Source of the DNA: Bog-473 sp963840435
Lineage (GTDB): Bacteria; Actinomycetota; Acidimicrobiia; Acidimicrobiales; RAAP-2
Reading direction: 5' to 3'
Assembly: GCA_963840435.1 (NCBI GenBank)
Contig: CAWIYY010000012.1
Span: 124,001-188,000 of the forward strand
DNA: 64,000 bases
The translations under genes were made by a program, and so were the position numbers. Positions 33,795 to 40,975 of the stretch are shown piece after piece. The notes beneath the pieces were generated by a model, which had not been told where the DNA came from, ran no database searches, and was given only the letters and a program-made list of their open reading frames with translations. Every line of letters starts with the position of its first letter. Position 1 is the stretch's first letter.

Positions 33795-34705
33795 CCATTC
33801 AGGTTTCCGGCGAACGTCGTTTCGACGGCCGCATCGCCGTCGTCACCGGTGCGGGACGCGGCATCGGACGGGCCTATGCCCTCCTGCTCGCCGAGCGGGG
33901 CGCCTCCGTCGTGGTCAACGACGTGGGTGGTGCGATGGACGGCGCAGGATCGGACGCCGGCCCAGCGTCCGAGGTGGCCAACGAGATCGCCGCACGCGGC
34001 GGTGTTGCCGTCGCCGACACCAGCGACATCGCCCATGCGGCAGGGGCAGGTTCGGTTGTGCAGGCTGCGATCGACCACTTCGGGCGCATCGACATCCTGA
34101 TCAACAACGCCGGGATCATCCGCTGGGCCGGCTTTCCCGAGGCGGACGAGGAGAACCTGACCCGCCACCTGGCGGTGCACACGGTCGGGGCATTCAACAC
34201 GGCCCGCGCCGCCTGGCCCCACCTGGCCGACCAGGGCTATGGGCGGATCGTCATGACCACCTCGAGCGGCATGTTCGGGTTGCCCAACAACACGTCCTAC
34301 GCCACGGCCAAGGCTGCGGTCGTCGGGCTCACGCGGAGCCTGGCCACGGCCGGGACGAAACGAGGCATCAAGGTGAATCTCATCGCCCCGGCGGCCACGA
34401 CGCGGATGGCCGGACCGGCTGGTCCGTCGGAGATGACGCCCGAGCTCGTGGCACCGATGGTCGCCTTCCTGGCCCACGAGGACTGCCCGGTCTCGGGCGA
34501 GATGTACGCGGCCGGCGCCGGCCGCTTCGCCCGCATGTTCGTCGCCACCACTCCGGGCTACGTCCACCCCGGCCCCAGCGTGTCGATCGAAGACGTCGCC
34601 CAGCATTGGGCCGCCATCAATGACGAAGCGGGTTATTGGGTCCCGAAGGATCTGATGGATTGGTCGGCCACGTTCATGGCCCACCTGCCAGCCGACGGGA
34701 CCTGA
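33791..34705 (+). CDS. SDR-family oxidoreductase, apparent CTG start
   Basis: About 304 residues: TGAGRGIG cofactor loop, LINNAGIIRW, Ser in TTSSGMFG and Tyr-x3-Lys in TSYATAKAA. The long C-terminal arm after residue 230 resembles the SDR domain of multifunctional hydroxyacyl-CoA dehydrogenases (MFE-2 type), so a 3-hydroxyacyl-CoA is a reasonable substrate. No ATG, GTG or TTG in frame precedes the Rossmann strand within the intergenic space. A CTG at 33791 overlaps the upstream TGA in the manner of the ATGA overlaps seen elsewhere here. An undetected base error could also hide the true start. Confidence 0.85.
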   Translation: MTIQVSGERRFDGRIAVVTGAGRGIGRAYALLLAERGASVVVNDVGGAMDGAGSDAGPASEVANEIAARGGVAVADTSDIAHAAGAGSVVQAAIDHFGRIDILINNAGIIRWAGFPEADEENLTRHLAVHTVGAFNTARAAWPHLADQGYGRIVMTTSSGMFGLPNNTSYATAKAAVVGLTRSLATAGTKRGIKVNLIAPAATTRMAGPAGPSEMTPELVAPMVAFLAHEDCPVSGEMYAAGAGRFARMFVATTPGYVHPGPSVSIEDVAQHWAAINDEAGYWVPKDLMDWSATFMAHLPADGT

Positions 34706-34717
34706 GTCCCGCCGCCG

Positions 34718-35485
34718 TCACTCCTCGAGCAGGTCCGGCTCCTCGGCCACGATCTGGTCGTAGAGCGGCTGGAACTGCGACCAGCCGGCCCGGTGGCCGC
34801 CGGTCTGACCGGCGGTCTTCTCGGCCACGTCGGGCCGGATGAGGACGGGGGTGCCGGCCGCCTCGGCCAACAGCTGGGCTTGGCACGAGCGCTCCATGGT
34901 CACGAACCACCAGGCCGCTTCGTCGACGGTGTGCCCGACGGTCAGCAGGCCGTGATTGCTCAAGATCGCCGCCTTGCCGTCGCCCAGTGCATGGGCGAGG
35001 CGCTTCCCCTCTTCGAGGTCGAGCACGACACCGGTGTAGTCGTCGAACACCGCGTGATCGCCGTAGAACGCGCACGCATCCTGGGTCAGGGGATCGAGCG
35101 GGCGCTGCAGCGTGGACCACGCCTTGCCGTAGAGCGAGTGCGCGTGGGCGGCGGCCACCACGTCGGGCCGGGCGGCGTGGATCTGCGAGTGGATGGCAAA
35201 GGCCGCCGCGTTGAGCGGCCACGTGCCTTCCACCACCGTGCCCTCGTGATCGACCAGGAGGAGATCCTTGACCTTGATGTGGCGGAAGTTCATGCCGAAC
35301 GGATTCACCCAGAAGTGATCCAACAGCTCGGGGTCGCGGGCGGTGATGTGCCCGGCCGTGCCCTCACCGAAGCCGAACCGTCCGAAGAGACGGAAGGCGG
35401 CCGCGAGCCGTTGCTTGCGGTGGCGGCGCTCGTCTTCGATGGTGCTGAAGCGGGGAAAGCTGTGCGGAAGCCGATCGGATGGCAC
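34718..35485 (-). CDS. Class II aldolase/adducin-family protein
   Basis: 255-residue zinc aldolase-fold protein: GFGEGTAGHITARDP at the N-terminal phosphate/substrate loop, paired metal His in AHAHSLYG and a later His in SNHGLLTVG. The family splits or decarboxylates hydroxy-acids and sugar phosphates; relatives without phosphate binding act in catabolism. GTG start at 35485 is the only plausible one before the fold, though its ribosome site (GGAG) is very close. It is divergent from the acyl-CoA dehydrogenase with site C in the 48-nt gap, and converges with the SDR. Confidence 0.87.
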   Translation of the reverse strand: MPSDRLPHSFPRFSTIEDERRHRKQRLAAAFRLFGRFGFGEGTAGHITARDPELLDHFWVNPFGMNFRHIKVKDLLLVDHEGTVVEGTWPLNAAAFAIHSQIHAARPDVVAAAHAHSLYGKAWSTLQRPLDPLTQDACAFYGDHAVFDDYTGVVLDLEEGKRLAHALGDGKAAILSNHGLLTVGHTVDEAAWWFVTMERSCQAQLLAEAAGTPVLIRPDVAEKTAGQTGGHRAGWSQFQPLYDQIVAEEPDLLEE

Positions 35486-35505
35486 CGCTCCAGTGTACGG
35501 GTGTC

Positions 35506-35521
35506 TGTACCGGTCAGTCCA
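35506..35521. promoter_or_regulatory. Regulon operator site C (aldolase / acyl-CoA dehydrogenase promoter)
   Basis: TGTACCGGTCAGTCCA, 13 of 16 positions of the shared motif. It fills most of the short divergent gap (21 nt from the aldolase GTG, 12 nt from the acyl-CoA dehydrogenase GTG), so both transcripts must begin in or beside it. Confidence 0.72.
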
Positions 35522-35533
35522 TAGGATGACGGC

Positions 35534-36682
35534 GTGGACCTCTCCTTGAGCGAACCCGAGCGCGACCTGGTGGCGCTCTGCCGGGACTTCGCCCAGAACG
35601 AGATCGCCCGCCGGGCGCCCGCCGCCTGGGAGGACGCGCGTTGCCCCACCGATCTCCTGCGCGAGATGGGCGGCCTCGGCCTCCTCGGGATGCTGGTACC
35701 CGAGGAGTGGGGCGGCATCGGCATGTCCACGGTCGGGTTCGTCGCCGCCATGGAGCAGATCGGCCTGGCCGACCAGTCGGTGGCCGCGGCCTGGCAGGCC
35801 CACGTCACCATCGGATCCCTTCCACTCCTCCTGTTCGGCAACGACGCCCAGCGTGAGCGCTGGCTCCGCCCGCTCGCCGAAGGCCGGGTGCTGGGCGCGT
35901 TCGGTCTCACCGAACCCGACGCGGGTTCCGACGCCCGCGGCATCCGCACCCGCGCCGTGGCCAAGGACGGCGGCTGGGTGATCAACGGGAGGAAGACCTT
36001 CATCTCCAACGCAGGGACGGACATGTCCTTCGGCGTCACGTTGCTGGCCCGGACGGAGGCCGGCGACGGGGAACCGCCGCGCTACGCCAGCTTCGTCGTC
36101 GAGAAGGATGCACCGGGCTTCACCACCGGGCCGAAGATGCGCGGCATCGGCTGGCGTGGGCTCGACACCCGCGCGCTCTTCTTCGACGACGTGTGGGTGC
36201 CCGAGGACCAGCTCCTCGGCGATCCGGCCATGGGCCTGAGCCAGTTCCTGCGCACGCTCGAGGTCGGCCGAATCTCCATCGCCGCACTCTCGCTCAGCCT
36301 GACCCAGGCCGTCTTGGACCTCGCACGTGACTATGCACGTGAGCGTGTGCAGTTCGGGCAGCCGATCTCGAAGTTCCAAGCGGTGCAGTTCAAGTTGGCC
36401 GACATCGCGACGGAACTGGAGGCGGCCCGGTGGTTGACCTACCGCGCCGCCTCGTTGCGCGACGCCGGTGTGCCCTTCTTGAAGGAGGCGGCGATGGCGA
36501 AGCTCAAGGCCAGCCGGGTGGCGGTGTGGGCCGCCTCCGAGGCGGTGCAGATCCACGGTGGAGTGGGGTACATGCTCGAGTCACCGGTCGCCCGGTTCTA
36601 CTGCGACGCCAAGGTGCTCGAGATCGGCGAGGGCACCAATGAGATTCAGCATCTGGTGATCGCCCGGGCGCTCGGCTGCTGA
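35534..36682 (+). CDS. Acyl-CoA dehydrogenase
   Basis: 382-residue FAD enzyme that makes the alpha-beta double bond of an acyl-CoA. Family motifs: FGLTEPDAGSDARGI (flavin and substrate contact), the middle beta-domain KMRGIGWRGLDTRALFFDDV, ERVQFGQPISKFQAVQFKLAD and the C-terminal YCDAKVLEIGEGTNEIQ. In many members the catalytic base lies in the last helix region; here the Glu of EIGEGTNE is present in the usual pattern. GTG start 12 nt from operator site C. It feeds the hydratases and thiolase encoded to the right. Confidence 0.94.
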   Translation: MDLSLSEPERDLVALCRDFAQNEIARRAPAAWEDARCPTDLLREMGGLGLLGMLVPEEWGGIGMSTVGFVAAMEQIGLADQSVAAAWQAHVTIGSLPLLLFGNDAQRERWLRPLAEGRVLGAFGLTEPDAGSDARGIRTRAVAKDGGWVINGRKTFISNAGTDMSFGVTLLARTEAGDGEPPRYASFVVEKDAPGFTTGPKMRGIGWRGLDTRALFFDDVWVPEDQLLGDPAMGLSQFLRTLEVGRISIAALSLSLTQAVLDLARDYARERVQFGQPISKFQAVQFKLADIATELEAARWLTYRAASLRDAGVPFLKEAAMAKLKASRVAVWAASEAVQIHGGVGYMLESPVARFYCDAKVLEIGEGTNEIQHLVIARALGC

Positions 36683-36696
36683 TTGAACCCGGTCGG

Positions 36697-38679
36697 TCAG
36701 ACGGCGGCCAACACGCGGATGGCCGCTGCGATGTCGTGTCGGTCGGGAAGCCAGGCTCGTTCGAGCTCGGGCGCGTAGGGTGGGGGAGTGGCGGCAGCAC
36801 CAACGCGCTGAATAGGCGCATCGAGGTCCCAGAAACCCTCACGGGCCACCGTGGCCGCGATCTCCGCACCGATGCCGAAGGGGACGACCGCCTCGTGGGC
36901 GATCAGGAGCCGGCTGGTCTTGTGCACCGAGGCCAGGACGGGTTCGATGTCGAGGGGCGCCACCGTGCGCAGATCGATCACTTCGACGGAGATCCCCTCA
37001 CCCTCCAGATCCTGCGCGGCGGCGAGCGCCTCGTGGACCATGCGCGACACCGAGACCACGGTGATGTCGGAGCCGACGCGGACGACAGCCGAACGTCCGA
37101 TGGGCACGACGAAGTCGGCCGGCGGCTGCGGGCCCTTCATCCCGTAGAGCAGCCTGTTCTCCACGAACACGACGGGATTTGGGTCCGCAATGGCCGCCCG
37201 GAGGAGGCCATAGGTTTCGGCCGGGGTCGAGGGCATCACCACGGTCAACCCGGGGATGTGGGCGAGCAGCGCTTCGAGGCTCTGCGAGTGCTGGCTACCT
37301 GATGAGCGGCCCGCACCGAATTGGGTGCGTACGGTCAGGGCCATCTCGGCCGATCCGCCGGTCATGAAGGGCAGTTTCGCCGCCTGGTTCAACAGCTGGT
37401 CCAGGCAGACGCCGAGGAAGTCGAGATACATCACCTCCACGACGGGCCGCATCCCGGCCATGGCCGCACCCACGCCGAGCCCGACGATGGCCGTCTCGGA
37501 GATGGGCGTGTCGCGGATCCGCTCTCCGAAGCGCTCGCGCAGACCGCGGGTCAGGCCGAACACGTTGCCGCCCTTCCCGACGTCGATCCCGGCCACGAAC
37601 ACCCGCTCGTCCGATTCCAGCTCCGCTTCGAGCGCGCTCCGGATGGCATCCATGGTGCGGTAGACCGGCCCGTCGGCCGGAAGCGGCTGGGGCTCGGGTC
37701 TCGAGGGGCGTTCGCGCCCGACGAAGTCGAACAGCGTGGTCGCCGACGGCGCGGCGAGCCCACGGGCCCGGTCGACGGCGGCGTCCAAACGAGCGTCCAC
37801 CGAGGCCTCGAGCGCGTCGATCTCCGACTCCTCGACGCCGGCCGCGACGAGCCGGGCCCGATTGAGCACGAGAGGATCGCGCCCCTGCCACTCCGCCCGC
37901 TCCTCTTCGGTCCGGTAGCGCTGAGGGTCGCCCTCGTAGTGCCCGTGCCAGCGGTAGGTCGAAGCCTCCACGAGGACGGGTCCGCCACCTGCCCGGGCCG
38001 CCACGACCATGTCCACCATGGTGGTGGCGGTGGCCACGACGTCGTTGCCGTCGACGGGCACGTAGGGAAGTGCGTAGCCCTTGGCGCGCCGTTTGAGCGA
38101 CGCCGCCTGCTGGGACCCGGTGGGCGAGAACTCCGAGTACCCGTTGTTCTCACAGAAGAAGATCACCGGCAGCTGCCAGATGCTGGCCAGGTTGAGCGCC
38201 TCGTGGAACGCACCCTGCGCGGCGGCACCGTCGCCGAAGAACGCCACGACGACTGTGCCGTCGTCGCGCAGTTGGGACGCCACGGCGGCACCGTTGGCGA
38301 TAGGGAGACCGGCCGCCACGATGCCGTTGGCACCGAAGATGCCCAGTCTGGGGTCGGCGATGTGCATGGACCCGCCGCGGCCTCGATTGGTCCCCTCGTC
38401 CTTGGCCATGAGCTCGGCGATCATCGACTCGGGGTCCAGGCCTTTGGCCAGGCAGTGGCCGTGGCCGCGGTGGGTGGAGGTGATGACGTCCTCGCGCCGC
38501 AACGGCCAGCACGCCCCGACGGCGGAGGCCTCCTGGCCGATGCAGAGATGCACGAAACCGGGAATCAACCCGTCGCGGTACAGGTCGGCCACACGCTCCT
38601 CGAAGCCGCGGATAAGCAGCATGCGGCGCTGCATCTCGACCAGGTCGTCGACCGGCACCGAAAGCTGGGGACGTGTCAC
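36697..38679 (-). CDS. 2-oxoacid dehydrogenase E1, alpha and beta fused
   Basis: 660-residue thiamine-diphosphate enzyme. The alpha half (1 to about 335) has the ThDP motif GDG at 149-151 ending in NN at 178-179, with THRGHGHCLAKG before it. The beta half (about 343 on) contains DTPISETAIVGLGVGAAMAG and FGAGRSSGSQHSQSLEA. Normally these are two genes. No E2 or lipoamide dehydrogenase is nearby, so it may use distant partners or, like some acetoin or indolepyruvate-type relatives, another acceptor. GTG 38679 is chosen because the frame upstream runs through operator site D. The 2-oxoacid substrate is unknown; branched-chain or acetoin-like compounds are typical. Confidence 0.9.
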   Translation of the reverse strand: MTRPQLSVPVDDLVEMQRRMLLIRGFEERVADLYRDGLIPGFVHLCIGQEASAVGACWPLRREDVITSTHRGHGHCLAKGLDPESMIAELMAKDEGTNRGRGGSMHIADPRLGIFGANGIVAAGLPIANGAAVASQLRDDGTVVVAFFGDGAAAQGAFHEALNLASIWQLPVIFFCENNGYSEFSPTGSQQAASLKRRAKGYALPYVPVDGNDVVATATTMVDMVVAARAGGGPVLVEASTYRWHGHYEGDPQRYRTEEERAEWQGRDPLVLNRARLVAAGVEESEIDALEASVDARLDAAVDRARGLAAPSATTLFDFVGRERPSRPEPQPLPADGPVYRTMDAIRSALEAELESDERVFVAGIDVGKGGNVFGLTRGLRERFGERIRDTPISETAIVGLGVGAAMAGMRPVVEVMYLDFLGVCLDQLLNQAAKLPFMTGGSAEMALTVRTQFGAGRSSGSQHSQSLEALLAHIPGLTVVMPSTPAETYGLLRAAIADPNPVVFVENRLLYGMKGPQPPADFVVPIGRSAVVRVGSDITVVSVSRMVHEALAAAQDLEGEGISVEVIDLRTVAPLDIEPVLASVHKTSRLLIAHEAVVPFGIGAEIAATVAREGFWDLDAPIQRVGAAATPPPYAPELERAWLPDRHDIAAAIRVLAAV

Positions 38680-38689
38680 GTTCGTGTAC

Positions 38690-38705
38690 TGTACTGATCG
38701 GTACA
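38690..38705. promoter_or_regulatory. Regulon operator site D (E1 / SDR promoter)
   Basis: TGTACTGATCGGTACA, the best palindrome of the four: only one mismatched pair (T against A/G) in 16 bp. It lies 11 nt from the E1 GTG and 13 nt from the SDR ATG, so it covers the core promoters of both. Confidence 0.8.
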
Positions 38706-38717
38706 AGCGGGAGGCAG

Positions 38718-39497
38718 ATGTCCGACCAGATGGAGATCCCCGACTCGTTCCCCACCCCGGGCGAGGTGGCGGGAAAGCGGGTCGTCGTCACAGGCGCCGG
38801 TCGGGGTCTGGGCACGCTGCTCGCCCACGCGTTCTCCCGTGCCGGCGCGTCGGTCGCCCTGGTGGCCCGGACCGAGCGCGACCTCAAGGCGGTGGCCCAC
38901 GAGGTCCCCGGTCCCTCGCTGGTCCTCTGCGGCGACGTCACCGACGAGGACTTCAACGAGGCCGTGGCCGACGCCGTCGTGGCCGAGTGGGGTGGCCTCG
39001 ACGTCTGGATCTGCAACGCCGGCATCTCCCCGGTCGTGGCCGGCCCGCGCCAGACCGAGGTCGGGACGTGGCGCCGCGTCCTCGAGGTCAACCTGACCGG
39101 CGCCTTCCTTGGCGCCCGGGCGGCGGCCCGCGTCATGGGGGAGGGCGGCCGGCTCATCTTCACCGGGTCGGTGCTGGGCGAGCGTCCCCGCAAGGGTCTG
39201 TGCGCCTACAGCTCGTCGAAGGCCGGCCTGACCGCGCTGGCCAAGGCCCTGGCCCTCGACCTGGGCTCCGCCGGCATCACGGTCAACGTCGTGGCGCCGG
39301 GCTGGTTCGACTCGCCGATGGCCGTGGGATGGAAGAACGCACCCAAGCTCGACGCGGCCATCACCGGGCACACGGCGCAGGGACGCTGGGGAACCCCCAC
39401 GGATTTGGCGGGCGCCTACCAGTTCCTGGCCTCGGACGCGTCGGCCTTCGTGACCGGCACCGTCCTGAACGTGGACGGGGGATACCTGCTCGTATGA
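38718..39497 (+). CDS. SDR-family oxidoreductase
   Basis: 259-residue classical SDR: TGAGRGLG loop, ICNAGISP, Ser in TGSVLGERP and Tyr-x3-Lys in CAYSSSKAG, ending VLNVDGGYLLV. Arg after strand 2 (VARTERD) hints at NADP preference. The ATG at 38718 follows GGGAGG, directly after operator site D. Its stop overlaps the next SDR's ATG (ATGA), so the pair is one operon and may catalyse successive oxidations. Confidence 0.93.
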   Translation: MSDQMEIPDSFPTPGEVAGKRVVVTGAGRGLGTLLAHAFSRAGASVALVARTERDLKAVAHEVPGPSLVLCGDVTDEDFNEAVADAVVAEWGGLDVWICNAGISPVVAGPRQTEVGTWRRVLEVNLTGAFLGARAAARVMGEGGRLIFTGSVLGERPRKGLCAYSSSKAGLTALAKALALDLGSAGITVNVVAPGWFDSPMAVGWKNAPKLDAAITGHTAQGRWGTPTDLAGAYQFLASDASAFVTGTVLNVDGGYLLV

Positions 39498-40249
39498 CCG
39501 AGATGCCGGATCAGCGGCGGGTCGTCGTCATCACGGGCGCCGGCGGAGCGCTCGGTGCCGCGGTGGCGCGTCGCCTGGCCGCCGAGCCCGGCACCACCCT
39601 GGTGGTCAGCGACGTGTCGGAGGCGGCGTTGGCGGCGACGCTGGCCGGACTCGAGTCCCCGGCGACGCCGACCGAGTCCGTCCTGGCCGACGTGAGCGAC
39701 CCGCAACAGGTCGAGCACGTGGTGGCGCTGGCGGTGGAGCGATTCGGCCGGCTCGACGTCCTGATCAGCAACGCGGGAGTGCTCGCGCCGAACGGCCGCA
39801 TCCACAATCTGGACACGGAGGACTGGGAACGTTCGTTCCGCATCAATGTTCTCGGCGCCGTCAACGGCATCAAGGCGGCGGTCGGGGTCATGCGGCCGCA
39901 ACGATCGGGTTCGATCGTCCTCACGGCCTCCGTCGCCGGACTCACCGCCTGGTCTCACTCGGCCCCGTACTGCGCCACGAAGGCGGCCGTGATCCAGCTG
40001 GCCAAGGTGGCCGCGGTGGAATATGCCCGCGATGGCATCCGGGTCAACTGCGTCTGTCCGGGGACGTTTCGCTCGGCCATCCACACCGGACTTCCTGAAG
40101 AGGCACTCGACACCATCGCGGCCCGCCACCCGCTCGGGCTCGGCTCGGCCGAAGACCTCACCGGTGCCTACTCGTACCTGGCCGGCGTCGACTCGCGCTG
40201 GACCACCGGATCGGCCATCGTGATCGACGGTGGTTACTCGGCCCCGTGA
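39494..40249 (+). CDS. SDR-family oxidoreductase
   Basis: 251-residue classical SDR: TGAGGALG loop, SNAGVLAPN, Ser in TASVAGLTA and Tyr-x3-Lys in APYCATKAA, ending VIDGGYSAP. Asp after strand 2 (VSDVSE) suggests NAD preference, unlike its upstream partner. Translationally coupled to it by an ATGA overlap. The 3' end overlaps the TetR gene by 16 bp on the opposite strand. Confidence 0.92.
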   Translation: MTEMPDQRRVVVITGAGGALGAAVARRLAAEPGTTLVVSDVSEAALAATLAGLESPATPTESVLADVSDPQQVEHVVALAVERFGRLDVLISNAGVLAPNGRIHNLDTEDWERSFRINVLGAVNGIKAAVGVMRPQRSGSIVLTASVAGLTAWSHSAPYCATKAAVIQLAKVAAVEYARDGIRVNCVCPGTFRSAIHTGLPEEALDTIAARHPLGLGSAEDLTGAYSYLAGVDSRWTTGSAIVIDGGYSAP

Positions 40250-40869
40250 TCCGCAGGGTCGGACTGCCTGATACCGCGCATGAAGATCTCGGCGAAGGGT
40301 CGGGCCACCGACTGTGCGCTCAGGCTGCCCTCGGGCTTGAGCCAGAGATAGGTGTAGTTGTGCATGCCCAACCAGGCCCGGGCGACGAGCCAGGGGTCGA
40401 GGTCACGGAACTCCCCGGCTGCCACGCCGGCCCGCAACACGTCCTCGACCCGGCGCTCGTAGTCCTGGCGCCGCGTGCGGAACTCCTCGGCCCGGTCCCC
40501 GGTCAGGGCGGGGAACTCGTGGAGGAAGACCCAGACGTGGTCGGGATAGCGGTGGATCACGTCGATCAACTCGTCGCCCAGCATGGCCAGCTGCCGGGAT
40601 GGAGATCCACCGGCCTCGGCCACCCGGTCCGCGCCGAACATGACCTCGTCCATGACGCGGTTGTGGATGGCGGCCAGCAGCTCCTCCTTGGAGCCGATGT
40701 AGTGGTAGAGCGCTCCCTTGCCGAGATCGTTCGCCGCGCACAATTCCATGATTCCGGTGGCGTGGTAGCCCTGGCGGGCGAACACCTGCGCCGAGGTGTC
40801 GACGATGGCCCGGCGCCGCTGTTCCCACTTGGGGGTGCGCCTGGAGTCCCCGTTCGCCTGCACGCTCAT
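40234..40869 (-). CDS. TetR-family transcriptional regulator
   Basis: 211-residue regulator with an N-terminal helix-turn-helix (ARQGYHATGIMELCAANDLG, then KGALYHYIGSKEELL, the TetR hallmark) and a helical C-terminal ligand domain. The length and domain resemble KstR2/FadR-like actinobacterial repressors that sense CoA thioesters. It is the nearest TetR to operator sites A-D and a candidate for binding them, but none of those sites is in its own promoter. Its upstream region holds a different palindrome at 40922. It is divergent from the acyl-CoA synthetase. Confidence 0.92.
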   Translation of the reverse strand: MSVQANGDSRRTPKWEQRRRAIVDTSAQVFARQGYHATGIMELCAANDLGKGALYHYIGSKEELLAAIHNRVMDEVMFGADRVAEAGGSPSRQLAMLGDELIDVIHRYPDHVWVFLHEFPALTGDRAEEFRTRRQDYERRVEDVLRAGVAAGEFRDLDPWLVARAWLGMHNYTYLWLKPEGSLSAQSVARPFAEIFMRGIRQSDPADHGAE

Positions 40870-40921
40870 GAGGGCGACGCTAGTGGGAACGAGGCCGAAG
40901 CCGAAGATCTCCGCCCGGCCG

Positions 40922-40943
40922 CCTGACGGACACCACCGTCAGG
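40922..40943. promoter_or_regulatory. Inverted repeat between TetR and acyl-CoA synthetase genes
   Basis: Perfect 8-bp arms CCTGACGG and CCGTCAGG with a 6-nt spacer, 33 nt before the synthetase ATG and 53 nt from the TetR ATG. The position suits autoregulation by the TetR protein, or a leader hairpin in the synthetase transcript. Confidence 0.5.
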
Positions 40944-40975
40944 GCGGAGGCGGCGCCGAGGGAGGGACCGACAAC

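Noticed and set aside
34718..36556. Extension of the aldolase frame to 36556
   Set aside because: The extension is antisense to the acyl-CoA dehydrogenase and would run through operator site C.
36683..36702. Sequence AACCCGGTCGGTCAGAC resembling the regulon operator
   Set aside because: It lies between two convergent gene ends and includes the E1 stop codon. The core is ACCCGGTCGGT with an extra base, and the flanking half-site is missing. It is probably coincidence.
37321..38697. 458-residue plus-strand frame opposite the fused E1
   Set aside because: Antisense shadow. The minus strand encodes complete ThDP and beta-subunit motifs.
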